This document shows positions 11,235-22,763 of a stretch of 64,000 nt of DNA, piece by piece. Source of the DNA: Conchocele bisecta (Eukaryota > Mollusca > Bivalvia > Lucinida > Thyasiridae); assembly GCA_029237695.1 (NCBI GenBank), contig CM055273.1, forward strand, positions 59,881,968 to 59,945,967, given 5' to 3'. Below the pieces are notes generated by a model, which saw nothing but the letters and a program-made list of their open reading frames with translations, was not told the origin of the DNA and ran no database searches. Numbering within the stretch: the first letter of the stretch is position 1; every line of letters begins with the position of its first letter. The position numbers and the translations under genes were made by a program.

Positions 11235-11848
11235 CTGGGGAAGTAGAATCACAGTATACAGATATTTCATGGTCATTCAGGGAACAGTCAACATTATTGC
11301 CCAAATACCTATATAAGTTGATATTCCATAATTTTGACTAATTCCCTGGGTTTTGACGTGCCTGGTCAATAGTTCCACATGCCTGGTCAATAATTCCGCA
11401 TGCCCGGTCAATAGTTCCACATGCCAATGGAAGTCAAAATTATTCACCACGGAAAATCATAACGTGATGATTTTTGTCGAAGATTATGTCATAAAATTGA
11501 ACTGTCGATGCATCGTCACAGGTTGAGTAATAAAACAGTTATTTCATGGTGATTCGGGGAAGTCAAAACATATTGCCTTTGGCCTCTGGGCAATAGTGCC
11601 TCGGGGTAATAGTTTTGACTGTTCCCCGAATGACCATGAAATAACTATACTATTGCCTCAAGGTGGTGTAGATGACCCGAGGCACTATTGCCCGAGGCCA
11701 AAGGCCAAACTTAAAAGATAAAGGCAAATTTACAAACTTTATTTACCGGTAGTAAGTCATAAAAATGTTTTAATGAGTTGTATTGTGAATTGTTGTGCCA
11801 TTGTTCAACATTATAATATGTATACTTAGCTGTTTTTTTTGGTACAAC

Positions 11849-12528
11849 ATTGGACCGCTATACTGGAGGTTGTAATTTCAATCCAAATTGGTCTGTCGAA
11901 ATGAGACTTTAAAACAGAGGACCCGTCTCTATATGACCTTAGCTGTTGCTGGGACGTTAAACCCATTGACTTTTGTCAGTTAAAATTCTATTTCTGACAA
12001 CAGTTGGTGTATACATTAAGCGATATGACTAACTTACGACTGGTGTCGATGAAGGTGTGGCTCCCCCACTTTTACGCATGCGCATCAAGTGCCTATTTCC
12101 CCATCAAGTGCTGCATTTCACAATTCGTATTGATGCACATGTATTTTGTTGTATTTAAATTTCATGCTTTCACTTGTAGTCTGGACATCATTGGACCGCT
12201 ATACTGGAGGTTGTAATTTCAATCCAAATTGGTCTGTCGAGATGAGACTTTAAAACAGAGGACCCGTCTCTATATGACCTTAGCTGTTGCTGGGACGTTA
12301 AACCCATTGACTTTTGTCAGTTAAAATTCTATTTCTGACAACACTTGGTGTATACATTAAGCGATATGACTAACTTACGACTGGTGTCGATGAAGGTGTG
12401 GCTCCCCCACTTTTACGCATGCGCATCAAGTGCCTATTTCCCCATCAAGTGCTGCATTTCACAATTTGTATTGATGCACATGTATTTTGTTGTATTTTAA
12501 TTTCATGCTTTCACTTGTAGTCTGGACA
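11849..12528. repeat. 340-bp tandem duplication
   Basis: Two nearly identical ~340-bp copies (each starting CATTGGACCGCTATACTGG and ending CACTTGTAGTCTGGACATCA). Each contains the SINE tail CTCTATATGACCTTAGCTGT. It lies in MINDY intron 5. Confidence 0.9.
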
Positions 12529-12531
12529 TCA

Positions 12532-12748
12532 GGGGCCCATTTCACTAAACTTTGTAAGACTAAAATGTTTGTAAGTGCAAATTTATAATCGTCTGGAAAT
12601 TTCAATTGATGGATTTGCATTTATTGAGTATCAGCTCAATAAATTTAAATCCAGTAATTGTTTACAAGAAAACCTTGTTAATGTGAAATTTACAGACTAT
12701 CATAATTTTCCACTTACTAACAGTTTACACAGTTTAGTGAACGGCCTT
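12532..12748. mobile_element. GGGCCCATTTCACTAAAC palindromic element
   Basis: The left end is GGGGCCCATTTCACTAAAC. The right end is shortened (CAGTTTAGTGAACGGCC). Confidence 0.75.
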
Positions 12749-12787
12749 CTGGACATGTAAGATCTCAGAATCAACTCATGCCACTGA

Positions 12788-12990
12788 TATGTGGCTGTGA
12801 CTGGAGAAATGGGCCTTATGGTATTTGTGACCAGTGTAGCTCCTGATCGAATAGCACACTCCTGTAGCCTGATAACGATCTATATTGTGTGTTAGAAGCT
12901 TGACGGTTGTTTCATTGATGGAATGGCGAATAGTGCACTGGTCGCAAAACCCATAATGATAACCCCCATTTCTCCAGTCACAGTCACATA
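12788..12990. mobile_element. GTGGCTGTGACTGGAGAAAT palindromic element
   Basis: Inverted arms GTGGCTGTGACTGGAGAAAT / ATTTCTCCAGTCACAGTCAC, with inner GGAGCTACACTGGTC-type arms. Relatives lie at 20620-20865 and 63580-63822. Confidence 0.75.
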
Positions 12991-14150
12991 CAAAATGTAT
13001 AAGATATGGTATGAATAATGAATATTTGGCTCTTGCAAGTTGCACAAATTATTTTGGGTAGTGGAGTTGATTCTCGTGCGCTTTTAATTAGGTTTTCATT
13101 TGCGAACAACAGAAAATGAAACGAAAAATCAGTAACACTGATGGATGTCCCCCTCAAAAACATTTAACATAACTTTTGACATTGACATTGAGCAAAGGGG
13201 TCGTATGGGTGGTCTATAAAATGAAAATATAGATGAAATAAGTATATGAAGTTTCAAGCCAATCTGACTTATGATATCAGAGATAATAGGTAGCCGCAAA
13301 CGCTTACATAAATCTTGGACAGACAGACACAGACGGAAGGGGTGGCGACTATATATGCATACATAGAACTTAACAACAGCCGAGACAATTTAATTCTGTG
13401 TTGTAATGGTTAACACTTTAGACACCTACATGTATAGGACCGCGTCAATGGCCCGGGAGGTTCAAGTGCCAGGATGTCAACATATGTAGGGAATGTGTTT
13501 ATTTGCCAATTTACCCAATCAGGAAACAATTAGCAAAGATGATAAACATATTACGGAACAGGACTTTAGCTACACTTGTATATTCATATAGAAGGCATTG
13601 TAACAAAATTAGGCTTAAATCCACGCGACCAGTGTAGTCCTGGCCAGATTTCGTATCTGGGATCAGGGCAATTGCAGCGGTAGTAAAATGCTATATTTGT
13701 TGTCAGCGCAATATTTTTTAATGGATTTAACTATTTGCATGCTTGCGGTGAAAATAACATCCAACAAGTTATAAGTATATTTCTTATTTCTCTCTGCAAA
13801 TATGTCTTGGAATTTCATTAGAATTGCGTCCTCTGGAGGACGCAATTCTAATGAAATTCCAAGACATATTCATGGTATTTATAGGGAGAAATAAAAGAAA
13901 ATACAATGAATTGTCGTCTGCTATTTTTTAACTATTTATAGCCCACAAATGTCCCAGCATGCAAAGAGTTAATAACCAAATCAAATCCCGATAATGCTGT
14001 GAACGTTGGCCAAAAGCCGACACGCCTGATAAACTCAATAGGTGATGTTTTGTCATATGCGGGTCATAATACATGTAGTCTCATATAATTGTATGACTCG
14101 ACTGTTATTTCGGTGAAACATCTATGCTTGCATATTGTGTCTGCTGTATG
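12991..14150. other. Intronic stretch, pearl-like fragment and one hairpin
   Basis: 13090-13375 has pearl-like wording (GACATTGAGCAAAGGGGTC, GACAGACAGACACAGACGG). 13800-13870 is a perfect hairpin (GGAATTTCATTAGAATTGCG) shared in part with the GAGCTCCAG family. No coding sequence. Confidence 0.6.
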
Positions 14151-14363
14151 TTAACCCTTACTATGCCAAATTAAATTTTGTCGTCTGCTGGAAATGTTTT
14201 ATTTTCAATATTTCTAGATAAAAACCCGTTTGGGCAGCACATGAGAATCGTCTCCACTGGAGATGATTCTCATGTGCTGTCAAAACAGGTTTTTTGTTAA
14301 GAATTAAGGCAAAAATGAAAAACAGCAGACGACAATTTTCGTCTCCCGCGTAGTGAGGGTTAA
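14151..14363. mobile_element. TTAA-type CAGCAGACGACAA element
   Basis: Flanked by TTAACCCTTACTA / TAGTGAGGGTTAA, with arms and hairpin as at 5021. Confidence 0.8.
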
Positions 14364-14495
14364 TAAATGTGAATAATTCATTACTGGAACACAAATACAT
14401 ACACCGTTATTGATCATTATTTGTTTGTCAAGGGATACTAATACATTATTACCTTATATTGCACATACCGGTAGTGTCAATAATGCCATGCCATT

Positions 14496-14862
14496 GTTTT
14501 TCTCTGTTAAGCGTCCACCTGGATAGCCAAAACCTACTTACGTATCCGGTAAAAACAAACAAGGCTTTGAAAAAATAATAATGTAAATTTATGTTAAAAA
14601 CTTCCTCAACCCTTTGCTGTGCAGTGTGCAAAGGGTTGATGAATGTTTTAACATAAATTTAAATTGCCGCTAAACAATAAGAAAATACTGTTATTAAACT
14701 TATTAAGTGTAAATTCATGAACGGATTTAAAACCTGAATCAATTTTCATATTACTTCACCAGTAAATAGTGTACAATAGCATACACAGTTTGTTTGTTTT
14801 TTCATAGAACCACTGTCAAAACCTGCCCGCACGTGGACGCTTAACAGAGGAAGAACTTGCTA
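14496..14862. mobile_element. TCTGTTAAGCGTCCAC inverted-repeat element
   Basis: Ends CTCTGTTAAGCGTCCAC / GTGGACGCTTAACAGAG, with an inner hairpin around CAACCCTTTGC / GCAAAGGGTTG. It is in MINDY intron 5, upstream of the nested gene. Confidence 0.75.
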
Positions 14863-15204
14863 TGGCCTAATGAACAGGAAATAAGAGTGTCGTAAAGTCG
14901 CTGTTATTTGCTAACTTTGCTCCAACAAGTTTCAATGGGGAAAAAATCCCTGGACAAGACATATTTACTTCAATGCATAATGTAAATATGTCATAATGTT
15001 TTAAATGGACCATATACATGTACATTAATTACTGTATATAAGATAATATACGTACTAATAAAATTTAACAAATTATGTACATGTAATATTTCTTATAAAT
15101 AAAGAGTATGCTATAATGAATGTGGTACAGGTATACATCAGAAAGTAAAACAAATATGGAAATATAGGGCCAGTGAAAAGACAGATGATATCAAACTGAC
15201 ATAC

Positions 15205-15301
15205 ATGATGGAATATAACGCTATGGAATATAAAACAAGAAAGAATTGGACATTTCTGTTGTCATATGTTATAGTATGGATGCTACAAATATGCTGTGTG
15301 G
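15205..15301 (+). CDS. Secreted six-cysteine protein, exon 1 (signal peptide)
   Basis: First coding exon of a four-exon gene lying in MINDY intron 5 on the opposite strand. It encodes 32 residues plus one base. There are in-frame ATGs at 15205, 15208 and 15223. The frame is open further upstream without another ATG, so the first was taken. A short basic stretch (KTRKN) is followed by a hydrophobic core (TFLLSYVIVWMLQICC), a typical secretory signal. The donor is GTGTGG|GTAAGA. The leftover G joins GT of exon 2 to give Gly33. The start was chosen by the signal peptide, the donor and phase agreement; no transcription signal was recognised. Confidence 0.7.
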
Positions 15302-15326
15302 GTAAGAATCACCTATATTATGATGT

Positions 15327-15539
15327 TTAACCCTTACTACGCTGAATTAATTTTTGTTGTCTGCTGGAAATGGTTTATTTTCAATATTTCTTGACAAAAA
15401 CCTGTTTTGACAGTGCATGAGAATCGTCTCCACTGGAGATGATTCTCATGTGCTGTCAAAACCGTTTTTTTTTGTTAAGAATTAAGAAAAATTAAAAACA
15501 GCAGACGACAATTTCCATCTCCCACGTAGTGAGGGTTAA
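15327..15539. mobile_element. TTAA-type CAGCAGACGACAA element
   Basis: Flanked by TTAACCCTTACTACG / CGTAGTGAGGGTTAA. It lies just 25 bp after the exon 1 donor of the nested gene. Confidence 0.8.
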
Positions 15540-15620
15540 TGCATGGTGCATGTATTATATAGAATACACTCATCGTGTTTAGAAAATATCAAAATTATCC
15601 CACATTTTTTTTAATGCTAG

Positions 15621-16125
15621 TTAAAGGTACATGCCCAATCAGTAGGCACAAAATGTTCTTTATATTGGAGACATCATACAAGACATTTTCTAGCAAAATA
15701 AACATTCATTCACCATTAGCCCACGCATTGATTGGCATTATTTACATGTTATATCAGACGTAAAATTGCCACACTGATATCAGGGGCGATAACCGTGTTT
15801 CCTTAAAATGTTAACGGACAGTACTATTTATTCTCTGTATTTATTTTTTGATGTGCAATAATCATACTTTATAATCTGTCTATAATATTATTTTTTCAGG
15901 TGACGCATTTAATTAGTATAAAAAAGTAAAAAATGTCATGCCTCATTTGCATATGAAAATAGTCTGATAACACCGTGCATCACTATCAGTCATATAAATA
16001 TTACTAAATGATTATATCTGTATAGCGGGCACTTGTAACTTTTAGAACTGGTGGAATAGTGATACACTTATTTAATTCCTATAACATGAACATATTGTGC
16101 CTACTGAGTGGGCATGTACCTTTAA
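15621..16125. mobile_element. TTAA-type GGTACATGCCCAC element
   Basis: A 505-bp element flanked by TTAA, with terminal repeats AAGGTACATGCCCA / GGGCATGTACCTT and interior ATGCCTCATTTGCATATGAA. It is in intron 1 of the nested gene. Its right end is reiterated in tandem at 16083-16287. Confidence 0.8.
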
Positions 16126-16287
16126 CATGAACATATTGTGCCTACTGAGTGGGCATGTACCTTTAACATGAACATATTGTGCCTACTGAGTGGGCATGTA
16201 CCTTTAACATGAACATATAGTGCCTACTGAGTGGGCATGTACCTTTAACATGAACATATTGTGCCTACTGAGTGGGCATGTACCTTT
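16083..16287. repeat. 41-bp tandem repeat of a transposon terminus
   Basis: Five 41-bp units (AACATGAACATATTGTGCCT, then ACTGAGTGGGCATGTACCTT), each holding the inverted-repeat end and TTAA of the preceding element. Confidence 0.9.
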
Positions 16288-16339
16288 AACAAGTACATAT
16301 ATACAAACACATGGGATAAATGTTATATATATTTATAAC

Positions 16340-16512
16340 CTGGGCCCGGTTGTTCAAAACATCAGTTAGCTTAACGGACTGTTAAATCCTTAACTGAATG
16401 GTTAAAATCTCTGTTTTAACAGAGATTTTAACCATTCAGTTAAGGATTTAACAGTCCGTTAAGGATTTAACAGTCCGTTAAGCTAACTGGTGTTTTGAAC
16501 AACTGGGCCCAG
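16340..16512. mobile_element. CTGGGCCCGGTTGTTCAAAA hairpin element
   Basis: A near-perfect 170-bp palindrome with ends CTGGGCCCGGTTGTTCAAAA / TTTTGAACAACTGGGCCCAG, abutting a half copy of a CAGCAGACGACAA element (to about 16645). Confidence 0.85.
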
Positions 16513-17301
16513 ATGAATTAAATTTTGTCGTTTGCTGTTTATGCTGTATTATCCATTTTCTAATCAAAAACATTCTTTGACAGCGCTTTAGATTCATTTC
16601 CAATGGAAATGGTTCTAAAGTGCTGTCAAACCAAGTTTAACGGTTAAACGGTTAAACATGTTGCATATGTGTTGCTAAGGATGGATGCTAGCAACTATGT
16701 ACAGCAACATTGACAAAATGCATTCAACGTTATGACATCATTAATATATCAGAAAACATCATATTTTGACATTTTCAATGGAAATATCAACACCTTTATC
16801 TTGAGAGAAATTTTTTTTATTCTCTTTTGCACCTGATATGTGACATTTGGTGTTTTTTAAATGCTTTCATAAATGTAAAATCTGACTGCTTGGTAAAAAT
16901 GCATAAGCAAATCATCTCTGTTTATAACAGTTTCTAACAATCTATATACTTCAATAAAACGCAAACCTTTCAGAATTTTATCAAATGAAATGTTGCGACT
17001 GGTTGATATAGATATTTGCAGTACATCAACATGATGAAGTGAATAACCATATATAAAATATGTGTGACGACACCATCTGTGCCAAGGACAATGTTTGGAA
17101 AACTTTCTGAACATGTATGTTAAATTCCTATTCAATATCAGACAGTTTGATTGGCCAGCCAATCAAACTGTCTGATGTTGAATAGGAATTTAACAGTTTG
17201 ATTGGCCGAGACTGAGCAAAGCTCAGCCTCGACCAATCAAACTTCAAGATTTTGAGAATGAGAACGAAGTACATACTCAGAAATTTTACAAGCACAGGCC
17301 C

Positions 17302-17576
17302 AGTAGCCTATTTCACCAAAATTGCAAAGTATACTTATCCTGCTAAGTACATTTTGAGAGAAAAAAATCAATTTAAGGATAAATTAATAAATTTTTATTA
17401 TACTGAATGTATTACATTTTGGCTGTGATAATTTAATACATTCAGTATAATAATTCTGCATACTTTTAATCATCAAATATATGCAGTCGTTAGTTTTGTA
17501 TGAAATAATGCATTTCAGGAAAAATAAAAGATTACTCCCTCAAAGTATACTTAGCAATTTTGGTGAAATTGGCTAC
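17302..17576. mobile_element. AGTAGCCTATTTC palindromic element
   Basis: Ends AGTAGCCTATTTCACCA / TGGTGAAATTGGCTACA, with the central hairpin shortened. It lies just before exon 2 of the nested gene. Confidence 0.85.
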
Positions 17577-17597
17577 AGAACACTGGTCTGGTTCCAG

Positions 17598-17700
17598 GTT
17601 CACAAGGACCGTGTTACAGCCAATCCCAGAGGACCTGTCGCAAGGAGTGGGACCAGCTGGTTGAAGCTGAAATCAAAACTGATTACAACTCCATATGTAG
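17598..17700 (+). CDS. Secreted six-cysteine protein, exon 2
   Basis: This 103-bp exon completes Gly33 and encodes residues 34-66 plus two bases of Arg67. The acceptor is TCTGGTTCCAG|GTTCAC and the donor ATGTAG|GTAATG. The product begins SQGPCYSQSQRTCRKEW, just after the predicted signal-peptide cleavage region, and contains mature cysteines 38, 46 and 66. Of the three frames through this stretch only this one is both open and in phase with the neighbouring exons. It lies about 20 bp downstream of a palindromic element (17302-17576). Confidence 0.72.
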
Positions 17701-18496
17701 GTAATGACGATTTGATTGTTTGATTTATTTTGGGTGTACGTCATGATTTTGTTTAGTTACACAGGTAATGCTATATCTATAGAGATGAAACATTCAGAAG
17801 TCAGAGCATGCAGTTATTGTATGAGAGATTATAGTGAATTATTATTTATTTTTTGCCCTAGTTTCTCGACCAATGAAAGCGTAGCATTTCATCTCAATCA
17901 CATATTGTGACTATTTCTCCAAAATTCACTAAATGTTCCAATATGTAGAAAGGTATATTTAGATCCAGACATCACGGCTTGTCAGAAATTCACATGTCAC
18001 GTATCCTGTTCAGACGTGTATATGTGCGCGTGGATGTGAAATGGCCAACGATTACGTATAGTTTGACAGATATGGGAAATTGAATGTTGGGATCATTTTT
18101 TAACCAATTGCATAACTGCTATTACTTATCGATTGTTGTATTAATACGAGATTGATTGTATAAACTATATTAATATTTGACTGTTTTATTAATTGTCAAT
18201 TGAACATTTTTCATTGCCTGGTTAATTTCTTAATTAGTTCGTTGCTACATGTATATTTAATGCTGAATGTTTAACACTTTATTAATTTAGTGTTTTACTT
18301 TTCACTAGAGTTTATTTTTCCAGTTTTGGAAAGAATAAACGGCATTTAGCATTGGGTAGGCAAAGGTGCAAAATTCTGCCCCTTGAAACATAGTAAACCG
18401 GACTCCAAGAAAACACCTGTGATGTTATTTATAAACAAGTTTGTTGTCTGTTCGTGATCGCATAGCACACAACTATGGCTCAGACTGATGAAATGC

Positions 18497-18577
18497 CCGA
18501 TTTACAGTGAAACCACTCTAAGCCGGACACCCTGGGGACCTCCCAGGGTGTCCGGTTTAAAGAGGTTTCACTGTAGC
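18497..18577. mobile_element. Short GTCCGGTTTA hairpin element
   Basis: Arms TTTACAGTGAAACCACTCTA / AAAGAGGTTTCACTGTA with the centre ACCCTGGGGACCTCCCAGGG. Relatives lie at 62707-62785 (full) and in degraded form at 48405-48440 and 60217-60300. Confidence 0.75.
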
Positions 18578-18602
18578 TGATGACCAATGTCATTTTATAC
18601 AG

Positions 18603-18742
18603 GCACTTCGTCAGCGTGCACTCATGCACGATGAGGTTCACATCGCACTGCAAATTTGGTACACCAGAGAAGGAATTATATGAGGAGGACATCGTGAAAG
18701 TATACACCCATAAACCCTACGGCTGCCACCTCATTGGAGGAA
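18603..18742 (+). CDS. Secreted six-cysteine protein, exon 3
   Basis: This 140-bp exon completes Arg67 and encodes residues 68-113 plus one base. The acceptor is TTTTATACAG|GCACTTC and the donor GGAGGAA|GTGAGT. It carries Cys75, Cys83 and Cys108 (HSCTMRF, SHCKFG, YGCHLIGG). With exon 2 this makes six mature cysteines, consistent with three disulfides. The last ~65 exon bases with the donor recur three times downstream (donors near 19023, 19318 and 19572), each copy damaged by stops or frameshifts. A short inverted repeat (18497-18577) lies 25 bp before the acceptor. Confidence 0.75.
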
Positions 18743-18949
18743 GTGAGTATAACTTGTAACTCCAGCAATCCATTTCAAGAGGGATTTTTTCCTCCAGAGC
18801 AAAATTTATGGAGAAAAATTCTATCCTCTATATATCTGCAACAAAAGTATATGTTGTGACCACTCATTTGAACCGTCTCGGTGGTCACAACATATTTTGC
18901 GCAGAATTAAGGAAGATATTTAAAATTTTCTTGGGAGAAATGGTGAATT

Positions 18950-19575
18950 GTGAGCATGAAATGGGAGGACATCATGAAAATGTACACCCATAAACCCTAC
19001 AGTTGCCACCTCATTGGAGGAAGTGAGTCTAAATGTAGCTACAGCGATCCATTTCAAGTGGGAATTTTGGAAATTTATGAGAGAAAAAAATTCTATCTTC
19101 TATATTTCTGCACTAAAGTATATGTATATGTTGTGACCACTCATTTGAACCGTCTCGGCGAGACGGTTCAAATGAGCGGTCACAAAATATATTTTTGTGC
19201 AGAATTAAGGAAATATTGTAAATTTTCTTGGGAGAAAAGTTGAATTATGAGCATAAAATGGGAGGACATTGTGAAAATGTACACCCAAAACCTACAGTTG
19301 CCACCTCATTGGAGGAAGTGAGTCTACATGTAGCTACAGTGATCCATTTCAAGTGGGAATTTTGTCCTCCCGGAAGCAAAATTTATGAAAATCAATTCTA
19401 TCGACTATATTTCTGCACAAAAGTATATGATGTAACCATTCATATTTTTGTGCAGTATTAAGGAAAATATTTCTTTTCTTGGGAGAAATGGTGAATTGTG
19501 AGCATGAAATGGGAGGACATCGTGAAAATGTACACCTTATAAAAACTACAGTTGCCATCTCATTGGAGGAAGTGA
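18950..19575 (+). repeat. Degenerate exon 3 donor copies of the nested gene
   Basis: Three partial copies of the exon 3 end plus donor (CTCATTGGAGGAA|GTGAGT) have donors at 19023, 19318 and 19572, spaced 280, 295 and 254 bp. The first two keep GTGAGT; the last is GTGACT. The coding part is broken by stops and indels. Units also contain a hairpin with CACTCATTTGAACCGTCTC in various states. Confidence 0.9.
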
Positions 19576-19747
19576 CTCTAACTTGTGACAGATTTCATAT
19601 CTTCTTTACATTTTCATACGAGCACAATGAAAATGCTATGACAAATTGTTGTTGGAGTAATAAGAAAATTAATTAACATTTTCTAACAGCATTTGTATAT
19701 GGAATAATGAGGTTTGATTGGCTAAGCCTGACCAATTACATGTAATC

Positions 19748-20059
19748 AGTAGCCTATTTCACCAACATTGCAAAGTATACTTATCTAGCAAAGTATACTT
19801 TGATGGAGAAATTTTCAATTTAAGGATAAATTTATAAATTTTTATTACCGTATACTGAATTTATTACATTATCACAGCCATTTTGGCTGTGATAATGTAA
19901 TAAATTCAGTATAATAATTCTGCATACTTTTAATCATCAAATATATGCAGTGGTTAGTTCTATATGAAATAACGTATTTTGGGGAAAATAAATGAATACT
20001 CCCTCAAAGTATACTTTGCTAGAAAAGTATACTTTGCAAAGTTGATGAAATCGGCTACT
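19748..20059. mobile_element. AGTAGCCTATTTC palindromic element
   Basis: A full copy with ends AGTAGCCTATTTCACCA / TGATGAAATCGGCTACT and the central hairpin intact. Confidence 0.85.
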
Positions 20060-20061
20060 GA

Positions 20062-20430
20062 ACTATCACCGAATAATTCCAGCACAAAAATATTTACACA
20101 ATTCCCTAACATTTGATTGGCCCGTAGCAAGTCTCTGTCCAAAATTTATATCCCAGTAAACTCCCACCCAAACTACTTTCCGTAACCGTGAGGCGCAGTT
20201 AAAATAATTATTAAGAAAACGGAAAATAAACACATTTTCGTGATGAATTTATTTCAAATGCTGGAATTATAAGGAATGAATGGCCTTTTTGTGGAATTTA
20301 TCGGGGATATAAACTTGGAAAAGTCACGGGAATACTGGACAAGGCCTTCCGACCTTCGTCCAGTATTCCCGCGACTTTTCCAAGTTTATACCCCCGATAA
20401 ATTCCACAAAAAGGCCATTCATTCCTATAG
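20062..20430. mobile_element. GGAATGAATGGCC long hairpin repeat
   Basis: A region TAATTCCAGCACAAAAATAT to ATTATAAGGAATGAATGGCC is followed by a near-perfect hairpin (GGAATACTGGACAAGGCCTT...). The reverse-complement relative is at 33608-33903. Confidence 0.7.
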
Positions 20431-20619
20431 TATAATGATGTGAAGATTTTCCAGAAGATGTGTTTGTGTCTCTATGGGCAATGGCAGGATAGTTTGTGCA
20501 GAAATTGTTAAACGGTCTGAATTGTGAAAGAGCAATTTTCGCCAAAATTGTGAAGAAAAAAAATGAAAACAAAACTCGTTGCATAAATTGAAAGAAAATC
20601 ACACAATTTTGGACAAAAT

Positions 20620-20865
20620 TGTGGCTGTGACAGGAGAAATGGGGCTTATGCGTATTGCAACCAGTGTAGGTACATGTAGATCCAGTTCAGCCACTGCATA
20701 GTCTGATCAGGATCGCACTGTTCACCATACCATCAATGAAACGCCCGTTATTCTTCTAACAAGCCACATGCACCATCATCAGGCTACAGGAGTGTGCCAT
20801 TTATTCAGGAGCTACACTCGTAACAAATCCCATAAGCCCCACTTCTCCAGTCACAGCCTCAGTCA
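20620..20865. mobile_element. GTGGCTGTGACTGGAGAAAT palindromic element
   Basis: Same arms, with TGATCAGGATCGCACTGTTC inside. It lies just upstream of exon 4 of the nested gene. Confidence 0.75.
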
Positions 20866-20917
20866 TGAAACGGCAACATGAACTACAAGTGTTGATCCAA
20901 TCCAACTTGTATTTCAG

Positions 20918-21048
20918 ATATGCTGTACAGAGGGGAATACGACACCAGTGGATCGGCAAACATTGCTAAACATTTACACAGATTTGATTGGACACTCGGC
21001 ACCGCTGTCGGTGTCAGCTATGTCATGATCCGAAACGTGTACACATAG
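20918..21048 (+). CDS. Secreted six-cysteine protein, terminal exon 4
   Basis: This 131-bp exon completes Asn114, encodes residues 115-156 and ends at TAG 21046-21048. The acceptor is TTGTATTTCAG|ATATGC. It reads MLYRGEYDTSGSANIAKHL and ends MIRNVYT, with no cysteine. The four exons total 471 bases (156 residues plus stop) and all three junctions are in phase, which strongly supports one real gene. I do not recognise the family; the size and cysteine content recall small invertebrate secreted domains, but no homology is claimed. The 3' flank runs straight into a TTAA-type palindromic element at 21056. Confidence 0.75.
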
Positions 21049-21055
21049 AATATAC

Positions 21056-21308
21056 CTAAACCCTTAGACCGCTATCTTAAATTTTTTGTCGTCTGCTGTT
21101 TGTCTTCTATTTTCCATTTTTATCATCAAAAACATGCTTTGACAGCACTTTAGAATAATTTACAACATGCTTTGACAGCACTTCAGAATCATTTCCATCG
21201 GAAATGATTCTGAAGTGCTGTCAAACCATGTTTATATTGAGAAATAAGGCAAGATGTAAAAGCAAGAGCAGACGACAATTGTTGTGAGTAGCAGTCTAAG
21301 GGCTAGTA
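21056..21308. mobile_element. TTAA-type element at the 3' end of the nested gene
   Basis: Arms TTTGTCGTCTGCTG / CAGCAGACGACAA, with a central hairpin partly duplicated (AACATGCTTTGACAGCACTT occurs twice). It begins 7 bp after the stop codon, so it probably forms part of the 3' UTR. Confidence 0.7.
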
Positions 21309-22760
21309 ACCCAATTCTACTTGGACACAATTTATTCGGAGAAAGCATATAAATGAATTGTTTCCCCAGAACACAGAGAGTTCCAATATTTAGGTTTGAG
21401 GAATTTGATTCCTCAAACCTTTTGTTTTCGTTGGTTTTTTTTTTTTTTTTCTTTTTTTTCTTTTTATTCAGCCGTCGAGACTACAGCCCAAACCGCTGGT
21501 CGGATCGACTTCAAATTTTGTATACCGATTTGCATCAACAGTGAGACGAGAATAACGCAATTTTCAGAATTCTCATGACGTCACTTTTTACGAAACCGGA
21601 AGTGACGTCATATATCATATAATTCCCTATAACTTCCTTATTTTCCAACCGATTTCAAAAATTCTTTTTGAACTGTAAAGCTGCGAGAATTCTCTATCTT
21701 CGCTTCGCTGACAATGTTTGGCTATCTGCTCAAATGAGAGAGCTATAGACATGTGAAATTGAGAAAAATGAAAAAAATCAACAATTTCAGATTTTTATTT
21801 TATTTTAACGGGTGGTCTTTGAAAACAGTTTCCAATTTGTACAGTAATCTCAGCAACATAATTTTTTGACAGCGTCACGCGGGACATTCATCCGCACAGA
21901 AGATGATATTTTTCAGAGCAATGGCTTGAATAGTTCTGATTCTATTGTCTTTCAAACTTGGACGTTTTTTTTTCAATTTTTCAAATTTGAAATGGTCATA
22001 ACTTTTTTATTATCTAACCGATTTCAAATATTTTTTTTGCATTAAAAAGCCAACAAAATTCTCTATCTCCGGTTCGCTGGTAGTTTTTAGCTATCTGCTC
22101 AAATGCGCGAGCTACATGCATTTGAAGTTTGAGAACGAGCATATAAACTTAGCCGCCTAGAACAGTGTGCACAGCTGACAAACTTTGAGGTGGAGGCCAG
22201 ACAGGTATGGTGGGCTGTATCAGACACTGGTTTTATATACGAACTGACATGCTGTGAGTGCTTTAGAATCGTCTCAACTTCAATGTCAGACTAGGGGGTT
22301 AACGGTACACATTTCGTAGAACGTTATATAATGAAAAATGCTTAGGATAGTCAAGCGATTCTGAAAATACAAAACTTTATTTTTTCAATTTCATTGGAAT
22401 TGCATCAATTTTTTTTGAGTTTCATATGTTTTCGTCATTGGCAATGTCTTCTAATCACTTTGCCAGTGTACGTTTGTCAGTACATCAAGCCTCAAACCGT
22501 TGATGCAGCTTCAGGGTTAGTATGTTTGGACTGGTTTATTATAATATATGGACACCATTTGTTTTGGGAAACCCCTATTTTATAGACGTTTCCCAAAACA
22601 AATGGTGTTCAAATATTTATTTCGGGTTATTGTATGGTAAACAATTTGTTTATCCCACAATTGCGCTTTTTCTTCACGTTAGCAATCCAGGCTTGTTGAG
22701 TTTGCAAAAAGGAAAAATGTACATACGAGTGTGAGAAAACACATATTTTTAAATATGCAT
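21309..22760. other. Repetitive intronic stretch, no gene
   Basis: Between the nested gene and MINDY exon 5. It contains a hairpin GAGGAATTTGATTCCTC with poly-T, two diverged direct copies (around 21630-21760 and 22000-22130) sharing AATTCTCTATC, TTCGCTG and CTATCTGCTCAAATG, and a hairpin at 22548-22610 (CACCATTTGTTTTGGGAAAC). Confidence 0.6.
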
Positions 22761-22763
22761 ATA

